64,000 nucleotides of DNA, taken from contig CM075103.1 of the NCBI GenBank assembly GCA_037576195.1, forward strand, positions 2,728,001 to 2,792,000. The letters run 5' to 3'. The notes beneath the pieces are model-generated. The model had not been told where the DNA came from. It saw nothing but the letters and a program-made list of their open reading frames with translations, and made no database searches. A program made the position numbers and the translations under genes. How positions within the stretch are numbered: position 1 is the stretch's first letter; each line of letters begins with the position of its first letter. Shown here in pieces: positions 1-10,813 of the stretch. The stretch comes from Phytoseiulus persimilis (taxonomy: Eukaryota; Arthropoda; Arachnida; Mesostigmata; Phytoseiidae).

Positions 1-3000
1 TCCGACAGGACGCCGTATGGCCTTGATAGCAGAGCAGGCTGATTTCAGCAGCGTTGTTTTTGGGGGACACCGATTTGACTCACACCAGAATCTGAGCTCG
101 GCCTAATAGATGTTCAGCCGCCGCTGCGCCGGCAGGAGGCACTGCGTGGAGTGCTGGCCGGTCAACTCGCCCGTGTGTCCCTCTGGCAGCAAGGCCCCCG
201 GTCCACGAGGAGCGCCGGCTGTCCCTCCTCATGAACGGCAGCAGTTCCTCTTCCATGAGCCGGCAGTGCCGTCAATGGTGTTCCAAAAATGGCATCCGCT
301 GTCTCACGCTCCACTAAAGTTTCCGGAGCAGATTCTCCTGGCCGACTCCCCTCGGGTGCCCCGTTTCCCGTCCTCTTTCTTCTTTCGCCATTTCTCTCGT
401 TCAGCCGGTAACAGGCTGGTGCCTGATGCCTCCGCGGCCGTTCAGAGGGGTATCGAGGCGTTGTTCTCTCATTTTTCACGGCTGCCTACCATCGCGGACG
501 GTGCTCCAAGGAGGGGGGGGGGAGGAGCCGAGGCGGCTGCGGCGACGGCAGCAGGGGCGGGCGGGGGGTAGGAGTGGTGGCTGCGGTGGCCGCGGCGGTG
601 CTACTACAAAAATGTCTGCGGCCTGTGAGGTGTCCCTCTTTAGCATGAAAGGGCGCCTCTCGTGCGTCTCCTCTGTGACCTGACAATATAAATGACCGCT
701 CGCCATGCTTGCTCCAGGCTCTCTCTGAAGGCACAGCCGACCAACAAGGCGGCCTGCCTGCCTCCAGGCAGACGATCGATGTCAGTCTGATCTCCTGATA
801 TCAGCCAACGCTGTTTTTATTCCACCCGATCTATCCGACCCTGGCTCCGTCCAACGCTTACCGAGTCTACTGCCCGGGTCTCCGGTCTGTTCGCGAAGTC
901 ACTGAAGTCTAGTGAGGGTCGCGTGCTCGAGCAGCAACATGCAATCCCACGAATGTTGTGATACGTCCTGACATGCTATCCAACCCTGACAAACGTCGAT
1001 GGGATCTCCTGATTTTTTGTCTGGAAATCCTCTGATTTTCTGCTCGATGCCCTTACTCCCCTCCCTTACCCTATTCCACAGGGAGTTCACGAAGAAGGAA
1101 CGAAGAAGTCACTCGACTTGATGTACACGAGGAAAGGAGTTACCTCCAAGTGAAGGGCTCGTTTACTGCATCGGTGTACGCCTCGAGTTTCTTCCGAGGT
1201 GAGACAGTTGACACGCGAACCTTCCCGCGACTTGACAATCGCTGACGCCGTTGTTGAGACTTTCGTTGGTGATCTTGTCGTTGCCGCTTGGCTTCTTCCT
1301 CCCGAGTTCCGCAAAGCGACAACAGGTGACTGCGGTGGTTGCAAATCGCATCGTATTAAAGATCTCTCGTCGCGACGAGCAGTTTCGCATTCCGTCTGAT
1401 CCCACGACCGTTGTGGCTGCTTCCCATTTTCCTACCGGGAATGTCGGGAGCGTAGTCGTGCGAGCTGGAAACGAGGCGGAGCGTTCGTTGGGTCTGGGAT
1501 TCTCATCTGCGCACATTCGCAGCGAGGTCCCCGCAGAATGAGCTCAACCTTGCGCACCGCTTCCGCATTCTTCGTGACGTCCACATCCGGTAGGTTGTCT
1601 CGGACCTCTCGCAACAATCTGAGCGTCGGTTCGAGTCGATGCGTCGGACTCGAACCCAGGATTGCTGCTGTTCAACATCGGTGAACTGCAACGGATCCGA
1701 ACAACGGAGGAAGCTCCGGCGCCGAGCTGAGACGAGATTCAGAGAGGGTTCCCGCTACTTCGCGAGGGAATCCTTGTACCCTTCCTCGGGAGCAACTCTC
1801 GAGAGGGTCGTTAGATCCATTCAGTTTTCTTAAAGTCAGGTGTCAAAGGTGCTCTCGCTCCGACAAAGAGAAATGAGATGGGGAGACATCCATTTCCGTG
1901 GTGGATTGGTGATTTGCTCACGGTCGGTCGTTTCCCCAAGATTCGCCTCAATAGACAGGGATCCCTCTCGTAAGCGAGTCTTCCCGACAACGGGACTTTG
2001 GCTCTCGCATTTAAACCTCTGCTTGTTTTCAAAATGCATGCGTGCTCTCGCTCTCCGAGCCTTCAGAAACTGACGCGAGCCACCGTGGGATCTCGAGTCG
2101 TTCTCGCGAGATCAGTGTTCCGGAGCTCTCGCGCTCGTCGCTCCTAATCTGAAGAGATGAATTTCGCAAGCGGACCGCCGACGTGGCGCCCCAATGCTCT
2201 TGTCACATGTCAGTGTCTCAGTTTCTTTGCTTCTTTTTCATTTGTGCTTCAGCCCTTCGTCCGGGAGAACAGTCCGAGATGTTGTTCCGTTTCGCCTTGC
2301 TTCCCCCGCTCGTTTACGGTCAGGGGACGACGCTTCTGATGATGTTCGCTGCGGGCTCCCGAGCCGACGTGCGGCTCGAATCCGTCCCTCTATCGAGCAC
2401 ATCCTACGTTCTGCATGTCTGTCTGCGTGACACGAATGACTTCACGAGGATTCGGCGTTGGAGAACAAGCCGACGCAATTGCCAAGTGAAGAGGGTGGTC
2501 TGCACCACGTGCGCAGATTTGCCACATCGACATCAGCTCACGTTCTCACTTCGAAAATGGTTTAGAGAGTTCCGATGTGCCGAGGGAGGAAATCGCGGGC
2601 ATCGGAACCAGAGGTCGGCCAGACTCTGGTCGTCCTCGGCTGGACAAGAGTCTCTCGTGGAGCAGCTGCCCAGAGTGTTTGCGGCAAGACAGCAATACAT
2701 CTAGATCCACGCGAAATCGTCAAAGTTCTCGTAACGCTCTTCACGATCGGAAACAGAGTATTTCCGTCGGGGGAGCGCACCGTTGTCCAGGTCATACGCC
2801 CAACCAGTCCCGGCACCATCCCGAAAGTACCACAGTTGCCTGGCTTCTTCCTTGCGAGTCGATTCCAGCGTGTCTAATATTTTTTCAGAAGCCATCAATA
2901 GCATTTGGAGTCGCTCCGGAACTTCTCGACTGGCGCTCTGCCCTTCGCTCATCTTCGAAAACCCAGAGCAGCACTTCCCCTTGAGATAGTGATATTGGGA

Positions 3001-4189
3001 TGTGGAAACTCATTTTTGGAAAAGTTTCTTCGCTGAGTGCTCGTCATCAGAAGCCCTAGTTTCTCTCCCGCTTCGAGTTGAGATACTCCAGCGGCGGTGT
3101 TTCGTAAGAGCCCCTGAACTCTCTCGCGCCCTCAACAACTTTCAACGCATGTTCCGCCGAGTCTTCGCTTTCGTGGGCGCGTAGCCTTCCTCTACGCGTG
3201 TGAATTTTTTTCCACGCTCCCTCTTTTCCCGGTCGCGTTGGATTCTTCGAACCGTGAATGGGTTATTTGAGCATCTCAACGAAATCTATCGCCACCTTCA
3301 AAAGCACGACTTCGCTTCATTTCAACGTCAATCTCTTGTGGACTATGGCTTTGTGTATTTTTCTTGCTCCATTCTCACGACGCCTTCTATTTCTCTGATT
3401 CAGTTTTCATATTGTCTACCCGATGCCTCTGAAGCCCTTGCCGGGGAGGATCCCCATGAAAAGAGAAACCCGCTGGTCCCAACCCGGTCGGGGAAATGAT
3501 CGCTGAGGGTGCTGCGAGTCAGAGACAGCAAGGGCATTACTATACATGAGATACCCCCGACTCATATGAATACACACCTGCAAACTGCATGTGGGGTCTC
3601 AGTTACAACGAGGCCCATTTCAATGTCTTTTGCGAGCGAATTCTCGGGTGAGTTCTTGTGCACTCTCAGTAAACCTCGAAGAATAAAGCCTCGCTGCTCC
3701 AGCAGCACCGGCGATCCGACGAGAACCTGACGAAAATGTCTCGGAATCAGATCGACACACGCGTAATTGGTTGGATGCTCTTTTGGATCGATTGTCGTTT
3801 TCAGCGGTCGACGCTTGCAGACTCATAGCTGAAGATCAGAGTTTTGCTTCATGCGCATCGCTATTTCGCCATCACTGGGCTGTGTAGCAGTGTATCCTCC
3901 CGCAGAACGAATCACCTGAGTCACCGAACGAGCGGAGTGAGCGCAGGCTGAGTTGGCGGAGAAAAGAACACTAACGACGATCTCGAGCTTGCCAAGGAGC
4001 AAGGAAAAACGGGGAAGTGGAGCCGTTTCCCCCGGAGTCGTCGTGATTGTCGGCCGGATGTTCCTGCGCCATTCATTTTGGGTGCGAGTCCCCGCGTGCG
4101 CCCACACAACAACGACTGTCGGATATGAGACCTATGTGACGAGCTCGTTCAGGTGCCCACGACTCCAGAGTTCCAGTTCCTCGCTGATT
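1..4189. other. no supported gene
   Basis: Short overlapping open frames on both strands, none recognised and none with convincing splice sites or codon bias. A short G run near 513-522 and one B-box-like site (about 1,650) are the only signals. Confidence 0.5.
1641..1660 (-). other. tRNA B-box-like site
   Basis: The minus strand reads CTGGGTTCGAGTCCGAC, a good B-box match. No A-box at the right distance and no acceptor stem found, so probably a SINE remnant or chance. Confidence 0.25.
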
Positions 4190-4990
4190 TTCATCCTCCA
4201 AGTGAGGTGTGAGCGTACCTTCTCCTGAGTTCGCCGGATTTGTTCAAAGTTCCTATTTTTGTGAAATAAGTTTGCGGAAGGCTTCTCAGATCACTGTTCC
4301 CGTGGGTTTTTAGCGGGGATGACACGAGCAGATGTTTCCACAAGGCCTGGCAGCACCGATTGTCGCTCTTCCTGTTTTTTGCGGGTTCACGGAAGGATAC
4401 GGAACTCACGGAGAGATCAAGGGGAGAGAGCCCTGGAATTGAAGGAATCGTCCTCCTGCAAAAGTATCTTCAGATTTTTCTGTTCTTTCTCGAGTGGAAA
4501 AATCACATGAGGAGAACTTCGCCTCTCTCAGTCGACAATACTAGACGAACCAGATGGGCGAAGAGGCGAGGCCAATAGGGGGACGAGTTGGTGGGAGCCC
4601 CCTGAGGGCGTTTCCCGCACTTGCTTGTAACTCTGATCCAGTCCAGGCCTCGCTCTGCCAAAAATAACCTTACAAAGAGGGAGAAAACGTGATACACTCG
4701 GGACAAGGATGATCGTGGACAGAAACAATCGAGAATGACAGCCCCCGCGTGAGCCTCTGGACCACATATGGGGCATGAGGAGAGCCGCGATTTTGTCAGC
4801 GAGGTTCATTTACTATGTTCGGCTCCATGTCCTCAGCCGAGGTCCCGGGGACAACGACACGGGTCCAAAAGACAAAATCAGCATTATCAGCCGGACATTC
4901 TTGCGTAGTCCGGAGGAAGGAACTCGAGGGTGCTCCAAAGCGGATGGTGTACCCGCTCCCGGTTCACCATTGCTATTGAGTGTTGACTGG
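4190..4990 (-). repeat. duplicated segment, copy 1
   Basis: Aligns by eye with 8,040-8,720. Shared landmarks include ATTGAAGGAATC, TCACATGAGGAGAACTT, CTCAGTCGAC, TTTTGTCAGCGAGGTTCATT and, further on, AGTGCTCC/GGGTGCTCC. Identity looks roughly 70% with small indels. On the minus strand both copies keep MNLADKI...HM.S.GSR in one frame and a CP.C.TF motif in another, so the ancestor was probably coding and both copies are frame-broken. Confidence 0.75.
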
Positions 4991-6589
4991 TGCGCGCAGA
5001 TGGTAAACGTTCCGGGATGTCGATTCCGCGGGGATGTCGCGGTGATTGATTGTTACACAAGAACCCACGACCTCTTGAAAATCGGATGGATTGTATGGAA
5101 TCGTTGAATTCGACTTCCCAAGATGCGGCCTCGGAGTTCTGTAGTTCTTGGAAAAATGGCGGGCTCAGCGGTCAGCGGCGTCAGCATCCTACGTCGAAAA
5201 GTGTTGCCTCAGAGAAGGATCCAGAAGCGCCCCTTGCTCTCCGTTCCGCCATAACATTTGCTTCCTCCGATATGAAGGGAGCGACTTGGCGAGAGACGAT
5301 CAAAAAAGGCAGTATCGTCTGCATTGAAGATGTTTTGGCGCCCATGAAGGGGCAGGATTGTCCGATTCGAATCCAACCGGACGAGCAGTTGGTCTTGATG
5401 CGCGCAGGCTATGGTATCGAGACCCAGATTGTGTCGTTCCTCCGATTTCTCAATCCAATGACTGGAAGCTCAGAACTCCAAGATATTGAGACCTTCATAG
5501 TCAACACCGCCCCTAGTGGAGGACGTATCCATCCGGCAAACGACAACCATTGCCCCCATTCAGTTTGTCATATACTGCGATGAATTCGGCTCGGTCAGCA
5601 TCATTCGTCGATTCGCGCAGCATTCACATGATTTGACATCACGTCGTCAGGAGACGTTTACACATGTTGCAAAAAACCACGTCCCGAAATCTCCAAGGTC
5701 GTCCGCACCGAGCTCAAAGAGCTAGAGTAGGAAATTCTCGGTTTGTTCATTGTGGGACCCAGCGGCGGAAGACCTCGGAATTCGGAGTAATCCCGTTGTC
5801 TACATACAAATCAGCAGTGAAGTTCGTCTCGGCGGTCGTCGGGCTAGTTCCAAAGTTACCAGTGGAAATCTGCCGTTTGATCCCCCTTCCGAACACACGG
5901 GTTGGAGCCGCCTCCCGAAAGCTGTCTCTACCCCCTCCCTTCGCTCGCGCACGCCCTGGTAGGGTTTTCGCGTACCTCTTGTCGAGGGTTCTTCCTGTCA
6001 GCCGGCGAACTTCGATCTGCGCTAGGATGAGATCTTTGTCCGGGAATCGAGTACCTTTGTAACGAGCGGACTCGAGCGGTTCGGACCGCGAATCACAAGG
6101 GCATAGCTCGTTTGAGCTGGCCGTGCGAGATTGCTCTGGTGTCCTTCGATAGCGATTTCTCCCCACCTGTCGAGGGTCCGCTCCGTTAGTTTCACAGTAT
6201 TTCTCCCCGTCGGCCTCTCCTGTAGACCGCGGTTTCCCCCCAGATCTGAGCCTTCTCCTCCTGACGGCGTGCTCTCAGGGCTCCGCTGGGCTTTGCATTC
6301 GCGGCATTATGTGTGGACCTGTCTGATTCTTGCCCTGAGCTGTCATGGTTGGAAGAACAGGGAACCACTTCTGTTCTAGCCCTCTCCCTCGTATATGATG
6401 ACAAACGAGCTTTCGGTAATAAAGCATGATCATGGATTGATAACGATGCTCTTCGTGGGCAGTCTTCCCATGATATTCTCCGGATTTTCGGTGACCGGAA
6501 GGACTCGCGGATCGGTAAAATACACAACGTGGTATTGAGATGATCCACCATTTCCAACAGAAAGAGAAATCAGAGAAGAAGATAATACT
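4991..6589. other. no recognised gene between duplicated segments
   Basis: A plus-strand 177-residue frame (5,050-5,583) is the longest; part of it (SDMKGATWRETIKKGSIVC) reads acceptably but no family is recognised. A minus frame of 139 residues (5,747-6,166) is low quality. Confidence 0.45.
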
Positions 6590-6800
6590 CGTCGGCTGGG
6601 AGTCTTGAGCCCAAAACTGCTCAATTTTCTAGACCTGGCTCTAAACATCTACTTGATAAATCAGCGGTCACTAATGTTCGGGAGGAAACTGAACCGAAAA
6701 ATATCGATTTCGAACCCTTCAAGTACTTTCGCCGAATCCTCGGGTCGGTTTCTTCTCCCCCTAACACGATCTCGGAGAGGAAAGGATTTAGCGCCCTCGC
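6590..6800 (-). pseudogene. decayed counterpart of the 9,110-9,418 frame
   Basis: The minus strand reads EGFEIDIFRFSFLPN before a stop, comparable to HGFEIYILVCVFDLD in the 9,110-9,418 frame, with similar surrounding DNA. It belongs to the 5' end of copy 2, separated from the rest by about 350 bp of other sequence and the SINE. Confidence 0.4.
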
Positions 6801-7130
6801 CTCCGAATTAGCCCAGCGAGCAAGGTTCTTTTTCTATAATATTTTTTTCCGTGGAGCGGCTCACGAAGCGGGACCCCATGCTTCATGAAAAGAACTTTGC
6901 GTGCGGAAATAAGAAGAAATGACAATGAGAGAGATATAGAAAAGCAACAGAGGAAGGAATGCATTTACTCACTACCCAGAAGAATGAAGAATTCAGCCGG
7001 AGCGTGGTGCTCATACAAATAGTAGCCCTTGAGAAATCTGAGGCTAATTATCCGGAGGATGGGAGAGGATAGAGGTTTCGAAAGAGCTGGGATTGTGAGT
7101 TGGAAAGAGGACATTTGAGGGAAGAGCAAC

Positions 7131-7140
7131 CCAAAAGCGA
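7131..7140. repeat. SINE target-site duplication, left
   Basis: CCAAAAGCGA, repeated exactly after the A tail. Confidence 0.85.
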
Positions 7141-7409
7141 CCAAAAGTGGCATAAACCAACGCCTTGGGTGCCACGCTAAGCTAGCAATCGCGGGTTCGA
7201 TCCCCGGCCGGGACAACAAATTTCTTGAGTGGTAAAAAGAGGATTCAATTTATATCAGAATTGAATCTGAACCATCTTAAGACCCAAGCCCACCGCCCGC
7301 AATGGGATTTGCGAGGCGATAGGGAGTGTTTCTGAAGCAATACCGAAAGGTGATTCCGGGACACTTCTGAGGGCTGGCTGAGAGGTTCAGCCGGAAAAAA
7401 AAAAAAAAA
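7141..7409 (+). mobile_element. tRNA-derived SINE, 269 bp
   Basis: A short retroelement with a tRNA-like head: an A-box-like TGGCATAAACC near 7,148 and a clear B-box GGGTTCGATCCC near 7,193, then a unique body and an A15 tail at 7,395-7,409. The 10-bp direct repeat CCAAAAGCGA flanks it (7,131-7,140 and 7,410-7,419), the mark of target-primed retroposition. The head does not fold into a complete tRNA, since there is no partner for the 3' acceptor strand. The element lies inside one copy of the duplicated segment described for 4.2-9.9 kb, so it inserted after that duplication or is absent from the other copies. Confidence 0.85.
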
Positions 7410-7419
7410 CCAAAAGCGA
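7410..7419. repeat. SINE target-site duplication, right
   Basis: CCAAAAGCGA directly after the A15 tail, identical to 7,131-7,140. Confidence 0.85.
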
Positions 7420-7435
7420 GATGTGCCACGGAAGA

Positions 7436-8720
7436 AGTAGCTCTGCAGACCTTCCCGATCTGCGTCTGATCAGGCTCCCGGATCCCTTTCAGGGATGGGA
7501 GGTCTCATCCATCTCATATCCCCGGCATAGTCCGAACGATACGTGTGCTTGAAATTCTACATAAATGTATGAAATGTTCACCATAAGACGATACCGCCGA
7601 TTCGCAACGTAACAAATGTGTCTGGGTACATCCGGAACTTCGCCTCGAAGCTTCCAGGATGCGAATTATAAATAAGCGAGCCGCCGCTGTCTGTCGTCGA
7701 GCGACGACTGCCGATTTTGAAACCAACATGGAAGGCTCGATCAGATGCTCGATCTTCACCCTCCAAGTGAAGTCATTCCATCAGCCATAGACCTGAAATC
7801 TTAGCCGCGAGCTCTTTCAGTCTGTTCTGCTGAACGGATCAAGATGCCGTTCCGAGTAGGCCTCATTGTCAGTCGAGGCATTTCTCCGTGCGCTTCACTG
7901 CGACTTCGAGGCTTCCGGAAATTTCCGTCGCCCCCGGAGAATGATTCTCAGAAACCTGGAGCAAGCGTCGAAAATCGTCGCTGAATCCCTCCTCCTTAGT
8001 GTGCCGGATTCTGTAGAAGTTCATATTTCTGTCTGATAAGTTTCCCACCACACAGTTGGGCAGAGACACTTGTCGCTCTTCCTCCTTCTTGGCGAGCTCA
8101 CGGGAGAAAGCGAGGACACTGATCGGCACCTCTGCCTTCTTAACGTTTGTCTCTTGGATTGAGAGGAAAGAGCCTGGGATTGAAGGAATCATCGTCTTTC
8201 CAAAAAGGAGTATTCAACTCGTTCTGTCCCTTCCTGGGTGAGGCAGTCACATGAGGAGAACTTTGCCATCTCAGTCGACGATATGCGGGGAACTAGAAGG
8301 GCGAGGGGGCGAGTAGGTGGGTGCGTCCCGAGGGGACGTTTCCAGCGCCTGCCTGTAACTCCGATTCAGTCCGGCTCTCGTTCCGCCGGGAAGAGCCCTC
8401 CGGAGAGGAGAAAAACGTGTCACAAACTGGACAAAAATGATCGTGCAGAGCAGCGATCGGGAGCTAAAGCCTCTGCGTGAGCCTTTGGACCCCATGTGGT
8501 GCATGACAAGATCTGTGATTTTGTCAGCGAGGTTCATTTGCCATGTTCAGCTCGATGTTCTGAGCTGAGGTCACGGAGACTTTGACACGAGTGATCCAGC
8601 TGTAATCCGTCTCTCCAAAGATAATCAGCCAGACCTTTTTGCATAGTCGCCGTGCAGGAACTCAATAGTGCTCCGAACAGGATGGCGTACAAGACCCGCT
8701 CCCGATCGACGATCGCTACC
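7436..8720 (-). repeat. duplicated segment, copy 2
   Basis: The 3' half (8,040-8,720) matches copy 1 and the 5' half (7,436-7,680) matches copy 3 at 9,420-9,660, through shared landmarks such as GACCTTCCCGAT, GGAGGTCTCA, GAACGATACGT and TTCCAGGATGCGA. Minus-strand coding similarity is visible in several frames, with stops and shifts, so it reads as a pseudogene or decayed element. Confidence 0.75.
7869..8192 (-). pseudogene. unrecognised 107-aa fragment within copy 2
   Basis: The minus-strand frame contains VPISVLAFSRELAKKEEER, then QVSLPNCVVGNLSDRNMNF and YRIRHTKEEGFSDDFRRLL. Copy 1 keeps a related FREPAKNRKSD piece in a different frame register. No domain recognised. The frame upstream (DDDSFNPRLFPL) is shifted by one base, so the copy is probably not functional. 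Confidence 0.3.
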
Positions 8721-9109
8721 GACCAGGGAACTTTCAGACACGTCCCGAAACTTCATTCAGCCCACTGAAACCAGAAAACGGGCGTTTTCGGGCGTCCCGC
8801 CTCCGCGTAGGCAATGGTTGCGTCACGAAGGTCGGGTGTTTTCCATTGATCCAAATGGGCGAATGCATTGGATCCTGGCAAAAGTCACTCATGATCAGGG
8901 CCCGAGAGCTCATTCACTGTTTCGAGATTATGCCATAGATTGCATGAGAACCTACTGCAACGGGAGCATGATTTCAAAGAAACGCATAGAAACTTCGGGC
9001 CCGATTCATGATTCCAAAATCGGCAGGATTCTCTTGGAAAGATTACGGAGATTCCGATCCGAGTGAAGCAAAGTCTCCAGCATCCACGGTAAGCCAGAAT
9101 AGGGATTAA

Positions 9110-9418
9110 TCATGATTCCTTGGCCGACGCCTCGGTAAATTTGGGAACTAAGACCTTCAACACCTCGAGCTCGGAGATCTCTCTCACTGCAACCTCCGGG
9201 AGGACTGGATCCGGGAAGTTTCTTAGGGCGTTTTGAGATAAGAGATCCCAGAATCCGATTCTCTCAAGCCTTAAGTCGAGATCGAAGACGCAGACGAGAA
9301 TATAGATTTCAAACCCATGGGTTTCTTTCGTCGAAATTTCCCGTCGATTTCTTCCCCTCAAGCACAGCCTCGGAGAGGATTGGCTTCTGTGTCCTCGTGT
9401 CCGGAGAAACCCGTCCAT
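9110..9418 (-). CDS. unrecognised leucine-rich fragment
   Basis: A 102-residue minus-strand frame, probably the C-terminal end of a gene or pseudogene. The last half (LRLERIGFWDLLSQNALRNF, then PDPVLPEVAVREISELEVLK and VLVPKFTEASAKES) has good codon composition and a leucine-rich helical look. A diverged copy at 6.6-6.8 kb supports past coding. The start methionine is arbitrary; the true exon start may be an acceptor. No family recognised. Confidence 0.3.
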   Translation of the reverse strand: MDGFLRTRGHRSQSSPRLCLRGRNRREISTKETHGFEIYILVCVFDLDLRLERIGFWDLLSQNALRNFPDPVLPEVAVREISELEVLKVLVPKFTEASAKES

Positions 9419-9890
9419 TATGGGGAGCGAGCTCTTGAGACCTTCCCGATGCGGATCTGATCAGATCCCCGAAACCGTTCAGGCATCGGAGGTCTCACCC
9501 ATATTACATTCCCGGTACAGTCGGAACGATACGTATGCTTTACGTTCCACATACATATATGGAATGTTTCAGATCGTACCGTGCCGATACGCAACGGAAT
9601 AAATGTATGCGAGTCCATCTGGAACTTTCCTCAAAGTTTCCAGGATGCGACTGAATTATTGTCGTCACCGTCGGACCAACGAGGCAGTCGAATCGTCTAT
9701 GCCGACGTTTCCTTGAAGAGTGGGCCATCTGCCTGAGGCGCAAGGATCGGGAGCCGTAGGTGGGCCCCTTTCTAGCTCCAGAGTCCTGGAACACCGACTC
9801 TTCCAATAGCGAGTGGGATTGAGGCCACCGCCCACACTCTGGCCTCCTGCTGGCGATAGCGTCATTCTGGCATCAATGCAGATCCGCACG
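9290..9890 (-). repeat. duplicated segment, copy 3
   Basis: 9,420-9,660 matches 7,436-7,680, and 9,290-9,385 matches 6,700-6,790 (shared TTTCAAACC/TTTCGAACC, TCGATTTCTTC/TCGGTTTCTTC and CTCGGAGAGGA). In copy 2 these two blocks are more than 600 bp apart, partly because of the SINE; here they are adjacent. Copy 3 keeps the longest intact minus-strand frames. Confidence 0.72.
9418..9618 (-). CDS. unrecognised exon-like fragment with a paralogous copy
   Basis: The minus-strand frame encodes TFIPLRIGTVRSETFHICM, then WNVKHTYRSDCTGNVIWVR and PPMPERFRGSDQ. Copy 2 (7,470-7,640) encodes a similar peptide, KHTYRSDYAGDMRWMRPPIP, with in-frame stops. Conservation of the peptide between diverged DNA copies argues it was once selected as protein. 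Function unknown. Confidence 0.33.
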   Translation of the reverse strand: MDSHTFIPLRIGTVRSETFHICMWNVKHTYRSDCTGNVIWVRPPMPERFRGSDQIRIGKVSRARSP

Positions 9891-10083
9891 AAAAGTGGGA
9901 CCCTGATACCTACTTGAGCTCACGTATAAGACTGCCACGTCTTCCTTGACTTTCGCTACCAGATTGAGTATCTACACACCACTCGCGACATTGATCTCTC
10001 GAGAAAGATGAGGCAAGAATCCTCAGGAACGTTGTGAGCAATGCTCCAACGGGGCTCATCGTATTCTCTCCCCCAGTTAACGA

Positions 10084-10091
10084 TCTCGGGG
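10084..10091. repeat. target-site duplication, left copy
   Basis: TCTCGGGG directly before the CAGAGAT terminus and repeated exactly after the right terminus at 11,122-11,129. Confidence 0.88.
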
Positions 10092-10490
10092 CAGAGATGG
10101 GCGTAATCATAATCATGATTATGACTATGATTAATAATCATAGTCAAAGTGTGATAACGAAAATAATCATACTCCGACTATGATTATTAATCACATCTTG
10201 ATTATGATTAAAAATCATAGTCAAAGTATGATTATGAATATTCTCATGATTGTGATGACTTTAACCATGTATATGATGACTATTATTTTTATTATTGTGA
10301 TTATTATTGTTCCTGGTATACTCAAGCACCCGGTGGAAGGATGACACGAACACGAGGTGCGTGCAGGACCGGGGTCCATTGACGAGACTCCGGGATCGAT
10401 CTTGACCGTACTTTTTGGAGTCAATGGAAGTGATTCCGAGATCGATCTGACGATACTTTTCCGAGTATGGAGGAGTGATTTGGGGATCGA
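10092..10490 (+). repeat. left inverted arm of the foldback element
   Basis: Reverse complement of the right arm. Order from the outside: terminal 17 bp, TAATCAT-rich palindromic section, a unique section with GTATACTCAAGCACCCGGTG, a section around GGGGTCCATTGACGAGA, then inverted partial copies of the 45-bp unit. Confidence 0.88.
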
Positions 10491-10543
10491 TCTGACCGAG
10501 CTAGCCTTCCTCCAGAATCCGACTGGCTGTTACAGATGGGTCC

Positions 10544-10813
10544 CGGAATCACTCCTCCATACTCAGAAAAGTATCGTCAGATCGATCTCGGAATCACTCC
10601 TCCATACTCAGAAAAGTATCGTCAGATCGATCGCGGAATCACTCCTCCATACTCAGAAAAGTATCGTCAGATCGATCGCGGAATCACTCCTCCATACTCA
10701 GAAAAGTATGGTCAGATCGATCGCGGAATCACTACTCCATACTCGGAAAAGTATGGTCAGATCGATCTCGGAATCACTTCCCTTGACTCCAAAAAGTACG
10801 GTCAAGATCGCTC
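10544..10813 (+). repeat. 45-bp tandem array inside the foldback element
   Basis: Five near-identical 45-bp units beginning CGGAATCACTCCTCCATACT (10,544-10,768), then a sixth diverged unit to 10,813. Units differ by a few substitutions (for example TATCGTC versus TATGGTC). Because 45 is divisible by three, the array creates a long open frame of repeated peptide, which is not evidence of a gene. The left arm holds only about two inverted units. Confidence 0.93.

Noticed and set aside
7141-7216. A functional tRNA gene
   Set aside because: The T-arm and B-box are good, but no 5' acceptor strand pairs with the 3' end; the A tail and target duplication show a SINE.
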